This document shows, one piece after another, positions 56,553 through 64,000 of a DNA stretch of 64,000 nucleotides; within the stretch, counting starts at the first letter, position 1; the number at the start of each line of letters is the position of its first letter. The position numbers and the translations under genes were made by a program. Under the pieces are notes generated by a model. It did no database searches. It was not told the origin of the DNA and saw only the letters and a program-made list of their open reading frames with translations. Source of the stretch: Rhodococcus rhodnii (lineage in GTDB: Bacteria; Actinomycetota; Actinomycetes; Mycobacteriales; Pseudonocardiaceae); assembly GCA_000720375.1 (NCBI GenBank), contig JOAA01000012.1:256957-320956 (forward strand), given 5' to 3'.

Positions 56553-59500
56553 GTGGGCGACGAGCGGGTACAAGCGCAGGACCCCGCACCTGCGGCCCCC
56601 GTATCGCCCGTCGCCAGGGACACGGTGCCCGCCCTTTTCACCCCGCAGGGCACGGCCGCGCCGATGACTCCGGCGTCGCTGCTCGGCTTGCAACAACTGG
56701 GCGGAAACCAAGCGGTGAACGCCCTGCTTAATCCGGACGTGGCGCGCTGGCAGTCGGCGGCGGGGCAAGCGATCGACACCATTCCAGCGCCTGATCCGCG
56801 ACCGTTGTGTGAGGCTCCGAGGGAACTCTCGTTGCAGGCTCGGACACTGGATTCGCAGCGACGCTCGGAAACCAGCGATCCGGCCACCGAGGCCAGAGCG
56901 GTGGCCGACAGCGGAACTGCGGTTCGGCCGCCCGCTCCGGCACCTGTCGCGGTGACCCAGGCACCGCCGCAACCGCCTGCCCCGCAAGCGGAGCAGATCG
57001 GTGACGTACTGGCCAAGGTCAAGCAAGACGTGCCACGCTACGCCCGCGAATTCGCGGACGCCGCGATAGCCAGGCTCGACCCAGGTGGCCGGGTCGCGGC
57101 TCTGGCGGCGATGCGTGACGAGGTCGCCGAACCCGAGGAAGGTGGGCTGAACACCGAGATCGACGGGGTGGCCGCGGCTGCGGGTGTGACGGCCGAACAG
57201 TTGGCCGCGAAGGTCGACCAACTCGCCGCGGACGCGAACGCTCAGGCCGACACCGCGATCATCGACCTCGACGCGCAGGCGAGCGTGGCGGCTGACCAGG
57301 TTACGGCCCGCGGTGACCAGGACATCCAGGCCACCGAGCAGGCCTCGATGAGCTTCGCCGACATGATCGGCGGCGTCCTGGACACGTGGCGCAACCTGCG
57401 CAACGCCCAAACCCGCGACACCATCAGCTCGGACTTGCAGTTGCTCGCCCGGGTCAAAGAACAGGCAGCGGCGGGCAACCGGGCCGCGCTGGCCGAACAG
57501 ATGGCCAGTCTGTCCGCGCAGCAGCGCGCGCTCGTGATCCAGTTCCTGCAATCCGGCGGCCAGGATCCGATCGCTGCCGTCGCGGCGAACGTGGTCAACG
57601 GGCTGCGTGAGCGGCGGGTACCGGATATCACGGCGACCTTGGAGCGTCGTGCGATCGCGGAGTTCGGCTGGGAGGACCTGAACGCGCTCGGTGCGAGCCA
57701 GTCGCCAGACTTCGACGCGGGCGTGCTCGTCCGTGACGTCCGAGGCGCGGTGAAAGGCCTTACCACCGACGAGGATAGGCTCTTCACGGCGTTGACCGGA
57801 CGCACCCCGATCCAGATCGCGGCGATGCGGAAGGCTTACGCCGCAACGTATGACGGCCGCGACATGGACGAGGACATCGCCGATGACCTGAGCGATGAGG
57901 ACCTCGAACGGGCCCAGGCGCTGATGACCGGCGACCCGGTGGCCGGTGCCATCGCGACGCTGAACGACGCGATGGCCGGTGCGGGCACCAGCGAAGCAAC
58001 GATCATGCAGACCCTTCGCAACCGCACACCCGCCGAACGCGAAGCGATCGTGCGCGGCTATCGCGAGCGCTACGGCGTCGATCTGGCGTCGGAGCTGTCG
58101 GGAGAGCTGGGAGACAACGAACTCGCGCAAGCCAACGCGTTGCTCAGCGGTGACACCGCGGCGGCGGACGCGGCTGCGCTGCGCGAGGCGATGGACGGTC
58201 TCGGCACGGACGAAGCCGCGATTCACGGCGTGTACTCGCAGATCCAGGCCGAGGTGGAAGCCGAGGCCGCGGCAAAGGGCATGACGAGTGAGCAGATCGC
58301 TGCCGAGGTCCGGCGCCGGACCGAAGCGGTGCGCTCGGCGTACGGTGCCAGGTTCGACACGGACATCGAGGACGAACTCTCCGGCGGGGAGCTGCGGTTG
58401 GCGCAGGCCGAGCACGCGTACGACCTGACCGGCATGGACGCGGCCAAGATCCAGATCGAGCACGAGTCGTTCTACACCGACGACGACGCTGTGAACGCCG
58501 TGCTGCGTAACCAATACGCCCGTGCGCGCCGCGATGTGATGCGTGATCTGGAAGTGTCCTTCATGGCTGATCCGGCCAACCAGCTGCTGTCCCCGGCGCA
58601 ACGCCAGGCACGACTCGAGGCACTGCGTGCGCAGGCTCAGTCCACTGTGGAACAGCAGGCCGCGCAGAACATGCGGGACCTGGAAGCCCAGTACGACGCC
58701 AACAATCCGCTGTGGGGCCCGGGTGCGTTCCGTGCGGTGATCGCCTTTGAGACGTCCGGCTACTCCCAGGACGAGGCCAACGATCTGATCCGCCAGGGCG
58801 GGCATCTCACAGACGCACAGGAGCTGCACTACGCCGTCGCCGGCGGCGGCACCAATGAAGCGACGATCCGGCAGACGCTGCGGGGCAAGTCACGCGAGGA
58901 GATCGAGGCGCTCGCAACCCAGTACCGCGCGCTGACCGGCCAGGACCTCGTCGAGGATCTCGAAGGTGACCTGTCCGGCCGCGACTGGGCGGACACGTCG
59001 GCGTTGCTGAACGGCACGAAGACGCCCGCCGAGCAGATGGCCTACATGAACGCGCGGCGGGACTGGGAAGTCAACGAAGGCACCGGCCTGCTCTCGGAGA
59101 TGTTCGAGAACGAGGAAGAGGACGTCCTCAACGCGACAACCGACGAAGCCCGCCGCGCGTACGACGAGTACCAGCGCTTAGTCGCCTCTGGCGCGTCCCA
59201 GGCCGAGATCGACGCCGCGCAGCAGCGGATGGAACGCTGGTTCGGTTACGGCGACAAGGACATCGAGGAACACCGCGCCGCCGTGGACAGCATCACCGAC
59301 AAGATGGCCACGGCGGCCGCGGTCGCCGCAGGTGTTGCTGTCACCGTGCTCACTGCCGGTGCCGCCGGCCCGGCTGTCGCTGCGGCAGCGGCCTACTTCG
59401 GTACCAGCGCAACGGTTGTAGCCGCTGTGGCAGGCGCGGTCGCGGCGACGGCGGCCAGCGTCACCGTCAAGTGGGGCGGCAAGGGCGCGGCCTATGGCGC

Positions 59501-61028
59501 AGAAGACTTGGCCGTCGACATGGCACAGGGTGTGGTTGACGGTCTTGTTGCCGCAGCGACGGCTGGTATGGGCGGGAAAGCGCTGGACGCCCTGCTGAAG
59601 TACCCGGCGTTCGCCTCACTGATCGGTGCCGCGAAGACCGGGGCGTTGGGCACCATCGCGCTGAAGAGCGTCGAGGGCGGAATCGAAGGCGCGATCGGTG
59701 GCCTGCCGTCCGGGATGGCCGGCGCGATCCTCAGCGAAAGCACCTGGAAGAGCGGCGATCCGCTCGGGACCATCCTGCGTGCAGGCGGTACCGGTGCGGC
59801 CGTGGGCTTCGGCACGGGAGCTGTCGTCGGCGGCATCGCGGAGGCGTGGAACCAGCGCGGCGTCGTCGACATGCCTGACCAGACCGTCATGCAGCCGGCC
59901 GATCCGAAGAGCCGCGCCGACGCCGAGACGATGTACCGCAACTCGATCGCCGAGGATCCGTTGCGCGAGGCGGCGATCTACCGCAACACCGAGACCGGCG
60001 AGTACATCGTGATCCAGGGCGACAGCTCGACGGTGCAGGTGGCGCCGGGCGAAGGACCCGCGCCCGGCGGAAACCACCAGCGTTGGAAGGAGATCCTCGA
60101 CGGCCAAGACCTCGGTGCGTGGGAGCTGATGGCGCACAGCCACCCCAGCAACCCGGACACCAACGTCGTCGATCCGGTGAACATGTGGCCCAGCGGCGGC
60201 AACGGCGACATGGGCGTGCTCTACGGCGAAGCCTTCCGAGCCAACGGCCCGAGGTCGTCGGAAATCCACTACATGACCGCGGACGGCCCGCAACACACCT
60301 CGTTCGGCGTCGATCCGGGCAATCCGGAGCCGTTCTGGGTGGAAGTGCCTGCCGGGGACGGGATCCGGATCGAGCACCGGTTCAAGACCATGGAGGAATA
60401 CCACAACTGGATGTCCAGTATGGGCGCTCCGCAAGGGGATGTGCCCGGTCATTTCCCGTCGACGCCGCAGGCGGCCGGTCGTCCGGAGGCCGTGCCGAAC
60501 GAGGACAACTCGGTGACGGTCAAGGCCACTGGCGAGATCGAGAACGCCATTCCGCGTGAGGACGCGCCGGGTTACGAGAACTACACCGAACCTGGCTCGA
60601 AAGTCGGGCTGCCGGACTACCAGCGTGCGCACATGTGGGGTCCGGGCTTCGGAGACGAACTGGCCGACGGAATCATGATGGCGCACCGTGACGTGAACCT
60701 GAAACTGCAGAACAGCGGTGTGGAGAACGCGATCCGCGAGCTGCACAAGGTCGCGCAGGCGCAGGGCGGTCGCGTGGTGGTGTCGGTCGAGGTGACCAGC
60801 CACCCCCGGGTCGCGGGTGAGCCGATCCTGTTGGCCGAAGCGCATTACAAGGTGAGTCTGCAGGCCCCGGACGGCACCATCCGTGCCGCGTTCGAGGTGG
60901 ACATCGGCCCGATCGGCCGTCCAGGTACGAAGTCGTCGACGTCGCCGCCGATCAGTGTCACCGCGCGCGATCTGGTACTGGAGAACCCCGAGTTGGCCGA
61001 CGCGCTCGCCGATATCACCGGTCGCTGA
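56553..61028 (+). CDS. Giant multidomain protein: annexin-like repeats, helical segment, JAB-like and toxin-like C-terminus
   Basis: A 1,491-residue protein. The N-terminus is Pro/Ala-rich and contains LLGLQQLGGNQAVNALL, resembling the LQ-x3-GN-x-AV motif of proteins associated with extracellular contractile injection systems. Four annexin-like repeats follow at about 397-461, 470-534, 543-630 and 758-825 (for example GAGTSEATIMQTLRNRTPAE and RYGVDLASELSGEL). A glycine/alanine-rich hydrophobic segment (about 918-1080) could insert in membranes. Near 1190-1220, AHSHPSNPDTN (H1195, H1197) resembles a JAB metal motif. The last about 140 residues contain YQRAHMWGPGFGDE (H1360), like polymorphic-toxin C-termini. 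No signal peptide and no immunity gene adjoin. GTG 56553 has GGGGGA upstream. Confidence 0.8.
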   Translation: MGDERVQAQDPAPAAPVSPVARDTVPALFTPQGTAAPMTPASLLGLQQLGGNQAVNALLNPDVARWQSAAGQAIDTIPAPDPRPLCEAPRELSLQARTLDSQRRSETSDPATEARAVADSGTAVRPPAPAPVAVTQAPPQPPAPQAEQIGDVLAKVKQDVPRYAREFADAAIARLDPGGRVAALAAMRDEVAEPEEGGLNTEIDGVAAAAGVTAEQLAAKVDQLAADANAQADTAIIDLDAQASVAADQVTARGDQDIQATEQASMSFADMIGGVLDTWRNLRNAQTRDTISSDLQLLARVKEQAAAGNRAALAEQMASLSAQQRALVIQFLQSGGQDPIAAVAANVVNGLRERRVPDITATLERRAIAEFGWEDLNALGASQSPDFDAGVLVRDVRGAVKGLTTDEDRLFTALTGRTPIQIAAMRKAYAATYDGRDMDEDIADDLSDEDLERAQALMTGDPVAGAIATLNDAMAGAGTSEATIMQTLRNRTPAEREAIVRGYRERYGVDLASELSGELGDNELAQANALLSGDTAAADAAALREAMDGLGTDEAAIHGVYSQIQAEVEAEAAAKGMTSEQIAAEVRRRTEAVRSAYGARFDTDIEDELSGGELRLAQAEHAYDLTGMDAAKIQIEHESFYTDDDAVNAVLRNQYARARRDVMRDLEVSFMADPANQLLSPAQRQARLEALRAQAQSTVEQQAAQNMRDLEAQYDANNPLWGPGAFRAVIAFETSGYSQDEANDLIRQGGHLTDAQELHYAVAGGGTNEATIRQTLRGKSREEIEALATQYRALTGQDLVEDLEGDLSGRDWADTSALLNGTKTPAEQMAYMNARRDWEVNEGTGLLSEMFENEEEDVLNATTDEARRAYDEYQRLVASGASQAEIDAAQQRMERWFGYGDKDIEEHRAAVDSITDKMATAAAVAAGVAVTVLTAGAAGPAVAAAAAYFGTSATVVAAVAGAVAATAASVTVKWGGKGAAYGAEDLAVDMAQGVVDGLVAAATAGMGGKALDALLKYPAFASLIGAAKTGALGTIALKSVEGGIEGAIGGLPSGMAGAILSESTWKSGDPLGTILRAGGTGAAVGFGTGAVVGGIAEAWNQRGVVDMPDQTVMQPADPKSRADAETMYRNSIAEDPLREAAIYRNTETGEYIVIQGDSSTVQVAPGEGPAPGGNHQRWKEILDGQDLGAWELMAHSHPSNPDTNVVDPVNMWPSGGNGDMGVLYGEAFRANGPRSSEIHYMTADGPQHTSFGVDPGNPEPFWVEVPAGDGIRIEHRFKTMEEYHNWMSSMGAPQGDVPGHFPSTPQAAGRPEAVPNEDNSVTVKATGEIENAIPREDAPGYENYTEPGSKVGLPDYQRAHMWGPGFGDELADGIMMAHRDVNLKLQNSGVENAIRELHKVAQAQGGRVVVSVEVTSHPRVAGEPILLAEAHYKVSLQAPDGTIRAAFEVDIGPIGRPGTKSSTSPPISVTARDLVLENPELADALADITGR

Positions 61029-61088
61029 CCGGTCGTCTGTGTGGCGGTGGCCGGGTCTTTTTCCCGCGCACTAGGTCATTCTTGGTGT

Positions 61089-62069
61089 TCACTGGGCCTT
61101 GAACTCCAGCGCCATTCGTCCGTCGGTGACGGCAGTCGAGGTCCGTAGCACGAGTCCGCATTCGGCTGCCAGGTCGGACAGTTCTTCGACTGTCCTTTCA
61201 CGACCGTTGAAGCACATCAGCATGAACAGGTCGATCCCGGTGTCGGAACCGTGCCCGCGCACCGGCTCGATCACCACCACGGTGCCGTTCGGCGCGGCGG
61301 CCTTACGGCACTCGGTCAGGATCTTGCGGCAGTGCTCGTCATCCCAGTCGTGCAGGATGTCCGACAGGATGTACGCGTCGGCCCCTGCCGGAAGGGGATC
61401 GAAGAAGCTGCCCGGAACGGCACTGGCTCGGCCGTCGAGACCGGCCGCCGCGAACCGCTCGGCAGCCGCTTTCGCCGACGGAGGCAGGTCCACGACCCGT
61501 CCGCGAACGCCGGGATGGGCCCGCAGGATCATGGTGAGCAGGTTCCCGTCACCGCCGCCCACGTCGACGATGTCAGGGAAGCGGCTCCAGTCGAAGCCTT
61601 TGGCGATCTGTGGCGCGTGCTTCTGGAACCGCCACTGCATCTGGGCGTCGAACGAGCGCCGCAATTTCTCTTCGGCGTCGATATCCGTCCAGAAGTCCCG
61701 GCCGTATCGGTGTACGTAGGCCGACGCGCCGGTGGTGATCGTCTCCAGCAGATCGACGAAGGCGAGCTCGGCCCGCCCGCCCGCGCTGGTGATGTCGAGC
61801 AGCCGCTTGAACCCTTCCGGGGCGTCCTCGTGCATCTGGGCGCCGAGCTTCGTCGGGCGGTATTTGTCGTCCTCGACGTCGAAGACGCCGATCACGACGA
61901 GATGATCGAGCAGGCGTTGCAGCACAAGCGGGTTCGCCCCGCTCCTGGCTGCGAGTCGGTCGGTCGTCGCGCCCTCGGTTCCGGCGTGTTCGACCAGGTT
62001 GAGTGTGGCAGCGACTCGGATGGCCATCGGAGTGGCCAAATTGGCCATGGCGAGAATCGGCAGATCCAT
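61089..62069 (-). CDS. SAM-dependent O-methyltransferase (family 2)
   Basis: A 326-residue methyltransferase with an N-terminal winged-helix dimerisation domain (LATPMAIRVAATLNLVEH) and a Rossmann domain. The SAM loop is DVGGGDGNLL (169-178), and the catalytic histidine is H240 in SDILHDWDDEHC. Similar enzymes methylate polyketide or aromatic hydroxyls, but no biosynthetic genes are adjacent. It converges on the giant gene with about 60 bp between stops, without a clear hairpin. Confidence 0.87.
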   Translation of the reverse strand: MDLPILAMANLATPMAIRVAATLNLVEHAGTEGATTDRLAARSGANPLVLQRLLDHLVVIGVFDVEDDKYRPTKLGAQMHEDAPEGFKRLLDITSAGGRAELAFVDLLETITTGASAYVHRYGRDFWTDIDAEEKLRRSFDAQMQWRFQKHAPQIAKGFDWSRFPDIVDVGGGDGNLLTMILRAHPGVRGRVVDLPPSAKAAAERFAAAGLDGRASAVPGSFFDPLPAGADAYILSDILHDWDDEHCRKILTECRKAAAPNGTVVVIEPVRGHGSDTGIDLFMLMCFNGRERTVEELSDLAAECGLVLRTSTAVTDGRMALEFKAQ

Positions 62070-62159
62070 TTGGCCGAGGCTATCGATGTCGGGCAGGCCA
62101 CTGGAAACGAATTACCGCAGCCGCTATTGTGACCCGGGTCACTGGGGGTGAGATCGATC

Positions 62160-63680
62160 ATGGAACCGAGCAGACGGACGTTTCTTTCGTGGTTGTCGAG
62201 AAGCGGCCTGGTGCTGGCCGCTGCCGGCACGACTGGCATGGGGCGCACCGCTGAAGCCGATCAGCGGGATGTCCTCGTCTTGACCAACGCGACGTTGATC
62301 GACGGCACGGGGACGGGCCCGCAGCCGAACACAACGATCGTTGTGGCAGGCAACCGGATCATCGCCGTGGGGCGGCACGAAACCGCACCACCGGCTGGAG
62401 TCCGCGTGGTGGATCTGCGTGGCAAGTATGTCCTACCTGGACTGTGGGACATGCACACGCACACCATGGATCTGGAGCAGCTCCTGCTCCCGCTGTACAT
62501 CGCCAACGGCGTCACGTCCGTGCGGGAAATGTGGGGCACCCCGTACGTACGCCGCGTGCACCAACGAATCGCCTCGGGACAGGTGCTTGGCCCTCGGATG
62601 GTAGTGGCCAGCAATGTCGTCGACGGACCGCACTCGATGCTGGTCAATCTGTGGGGCAAAGTCAGCCCAGAGCAGGTGCGGACAAAGGACGAAGCCAGGG
62701 CAGCGGTACACAGGGCGAAACGGGACGGCGCCGACTTCGTCAAGGTGTACTCCCACCTTGACGACGACACGTTGTCCGCGATCGCCGAAGAGGCGCGACG
62801 ACTGCGCCTGCCGATCGCAGGCCACGTACCGGACAAGCTTTCGGTTGTCCGGGGCAGCGACTTGGGCATGCGAACCCAGGAGCACCTGTACGCGCTGTAC
62901 GTCGACGTATCCAGCGCCCGCGACGAGATCCGGACCATCATCCGGAACACGCCCGTAGACCCGAATGATCCCTTCAGCTACTTCTTCGCGATGCGCGAAC
63001 TGGAGCGGCAGGCGATCAAGTCCTACGACCCAGGACGCGCGGCGGACGTGTTCGCTGCCTTGACGCGCAATCGAACCGCGCTGAGCTCGACGCTGGTTGT
63101 GCTGAAGCTCTTCACGTTCCCGCCTGAGCTCGTCCGCGTGCCGGAGCGCGAGAAGTACGTGCCGAAGTGGGTGGTGGAGCAGCGTTGGGCGCTGCAGTCG
63201 GTGCCACCGGATCGGCAGGAGGAGAATCGCGCGTTCTACGAAGCGTCCGTGCGGCTGGTGCGTGACGCCGCCGAGGCAGGCGTGACCATGGTCGCCGGGA
63301 CCGATGGCGGTTTCCTGGCGCCGTACATCCTCGCTGGGTTCTGCCTGCACGACGAGCTGGAGCTGATGGTGCGCATCGGGTTCAGCCCGATGCAGGCCCT
63401 CCAGTCCGCGACCCGGGATGCCGCTCGGACAGTCGGCCTAGGGCACGTCAGTGGAACGGTGTCGCCAGGGAAGTTCGCCGACTTGCTGGTCGTGGACGGC
63501 AACCCGCTCGCTGATATCCGCAATACCCAACGGATTCACGCGGTTGTCGCGAATGGACGGCTGATCGACCGGGCCGAGCGGGAACGCATGCTCGCCAAGG
63601 TCGAGGAGGACGCCAAGCACATTCCGCCGCCCGAGACCGCACTGCGAGCCGCGCCCTGCTGTGGGCCATCGAGGTTCTGA
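62160..63680 (+). CDS. Tat-exported amidohydrolase
   Basis: A 506-residue metal-dependent hydrolase of the imidazolonepropionase/prolidase-like group. The Tat signal is EPSRRTFLSWLSRSGLVLAA. Metal-site features are DMHTHTMD (HxH), the lysine in FVKVYSHLD, GHVPDKL and the terminal aspartate in AGTDGGFL. The beta-sandwich flank (TNATLIDGTG...GKFADLLVVDGNPLADI) is complete. ATG 62160 is preferred over GTG 62148 by spacing to GGTGAG. It would hydrolyse a cyclic amide or peptide outside the cell. Confidence 0.87.
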   Translation: MEPSRRTFLSWLSRSGLVLAAAGTTGMGRTAEADQRDVLVLTNATLIDGTGTGPQPNTTIVVAGNRIIAVGRHETAPPAGVRVVDLRGKYVLPGLWDMHTHTMDLEQLLLPLYIANGVTSVREMWGTPYVRRVHQRIASGQVLGPRMVVASNVVDGPHSMLVNLWGKVSPEQVRTKDEARAAVHRAKRDGADFVKVYSHLDDDTLSAIAEEARRLRLPIAGHVPDKLSVVRGSDLGMRTQEHLYALYVDVSSARDEIRTIIRNTPVDPNDPFSYFFAMRELERQAIKSYDPGRAADVFAALTRNRTALSSTLVVLKLFTFPPELVRVPEREKYVPKWVVEQRWALQSVPPDRQEENRAFYEASVRLVRDAAEAGVTMVAGTDGGFLAPYILAGFCLHDELELMVRIGFSPMQALQSATRDAARTVGLGHVSGTVSPGKFADLLVVDGNPLADIRNTQRIHAVVANGRLIDRAERERMLAKVEEDAKHIPPPETALRAAPCCGPSRF

Positions 63681-63687
63681 ATGATGT

Positions 63688-63717
63688 GGCGTCCAGCTCC
63701 CGGCGGAGCTGGACGCC
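63688..63717. terminator. Bidirectional terminator hairpin
   Basis: A perfect 13-bp stem GGCGTCCAGCTCC / GGAGCTGGACGCC with a four-base loop CGGC lies between the convergent amidohydrolase and MFS genes. No U-tract follows. Confidence 0.78.
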
Positions 63718-63726
63718 GATCACCAT

Positions 63727-64000
63727 CTAGTGGGCGATGATCGGTTTGCCTTCGTCGGACTCGTCGCTGTGGTCGATCCGGTTCGGCAGCATGAACGCGA
63801 TGACGACCGTCAGCAGGGCGAGGCCGGCCGCGACCAGGAACGCAAGCCGCATCCCGCTCAACTGCGCGGCCGGGACGGCGACGCCCTCGGACACGAGGTC
63901 CCCGGCGCGTGCCGACAGCACGGTCACCACGAGCGCGGTCCCGAATGCCGCGGCCACCTGCTGCAACGTTCCGAGCATCGAGCTGCCGTGCGAGTACAGG
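63727..64000 (-). CDS. DHA2-type MFS drug transporter, C-terminal part, truncated by window edge
   Basis: The frame is open to base 64000, so only the last about 90 residues are seen. The sequence SSMLGTLQQVAAAFGTALVV is characteristic of the penultimate region of EmrB/QacA (14-helix) drug:H+ antiporters. Two further helices follow and the protein ends in a charged tail. The ATG at 63978 is an internal methionine, not the start. Confidence 0.8.
   Translation of the reverse strand, partial: LYSHGSSMLGTLQQVAAAFGTALVVTVLSARAGDLVSEGVAVPAAQLSGMRLAFLVAAGLALLTVVIAFMLPNRIDHSDESDEGKPIIAH

Noticed and set aside
56466..58829. 787-codon minus-strand open frame over the annexin-like gene
   Set aside because: Mirror of the repeated + strand codons with Arg/Val/His-rich product; no promoter or ribosome-binding site.
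59616..60845. 409-codon minus-strand open frame over the 3' part of the giant gene
   Set aside because: Arg/His-rich artefact opposite a clear coding strand.
16976..61028. SUKH gene at 16976 as the immunity gene of the giant toxin-like protein
   Set aside because: About 39 kb separates them and orientations differ; immunity genes normally adjoin their toxins.
56553..61028. A complete extracellular contractile injection system locus
   Set aside because: No tube, sheath, baseplate or AAA+ gene is encoded in the window; only a possible cargo is seen.
61089..62069. A secondary-metabolite cluster around the O-methyltransferase
   Set aside because: No PKS, NRPS, terpene or tailoring genes lie nearby; a lone methyltransferase is not sufficient.
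1..64000. tRNA, rRNA, CRISPR arrays, prophage and IS elements
   Set aside because: No cloverleaf, rRNA core, regularly spaced repeats, integrase or transposase could be recognised; the only tandem repeat (47144-47219) has 2-3 copies and no spacers.

Overview
This window comes from a high-GC, GC3-rich actinomycete chromosome. It has many GTG/TTG starts, mycothiol-type and IdeR-type regulation, leaderless promoters and Tat substrates. Gene content and style suggest a member of the Pseudonocardiaceae (Amycolatopsis/Kibdelosporangium-like); this placement is an inference without a marker gene. No rRNA, tRNA, CRISPR array, IS element or phage gene was recognised. Coding density is very high, and the only stretch over 300 bases without a convincing intact gene is 47.06-47.49 kb, which holds a broken regulator and a repeat.

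Layout. 0-3.5 kb: the 3' part of a PurM/AIR-synthase-like gene, a small zinc-ribbon protein, a beta-propeller lipoprotein and a PadR regulator. 3.5-10.7 kb: a divergent aromatic meta-cleavage cluster whose enzymes fit a 2,3-dihydroxybenzoate type pathway. It holds an extradiol dioxygenase, a class II aldolase-like putative decarboxylase, a semialdehyde dehydrogenase, 4-oxalocrotonate tautomerase, a decarboxylase/hydratase and an aromatic acid importer. Both arms start from one 51-bp quasi-palindromic promoter; an SDR and an acyl-CoA dehydrogenase-like protein follow. 10.7-19.3 kb: a PPOX-fold protein, a solitary fumarate-reductase/SdhA-like flavoprotein preceded by a mini-ORF, exported proteins, an acyl-CoA ligase behind a KstR-type operator, a SMI1/KNR4 protein and an SGNH hydrolase.

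19.3-33.4 kb: a catabolic island. A GntR/FCD regulator faces a ten-gene block on the + strand: aconitase, C45 Ntn-hydrolase, a five-gene peptide-type ABC importer, an esterase, an isocitrate/homoisocitrate-type dehydrogenase and a cupin. An RpiR regulator and an MFS transporter converge on its end. The logic is import, deacylation/ester hydrolysis, then isomerisation and oxidative decarboxylation of an unknown hydroxy-tricarboxylate-like compound.

33.4-46.2 kb: GAF-PP2C phosphatase, Fpg/Nei glycosylase plus CDF efflux, a seven-gene Mrp/Mbh-type cation antiporter operon without a large MrpA, a CaCA exchanger overlapping a transketolase, a universal stress protein, a HesB-like protein and an HxlR regulator. 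46.3-50.2 kb: a mycothiol-dependent DsbA-like protein with a monothiol site, the truncated TetR/repeat segment, an Fe-alcohol dehydrogenase, and a ferredoxin-NADP reductase behind an IdeR/DmdR iron box.

50.3-61 kb is the most unusual part: a bacterial NACHT-LRR protein (candidate anti-phage NLR) with a non-canonical start; an APC permease; an ArsR-arsenate reductase fusion with tandem perfect operators, followed by VOC and TVP38 genes; and a 1,491-residue multidomain protein with annexin-like repeats, a hydrophobic helical segment, a JAB-like motif and a polymorphic-toxin-like C-terminus. 61-64 kb: an O-methyltransferase, a Tat-exported amidohydrolase and the 3' end of a DHA2-type MFS gene.
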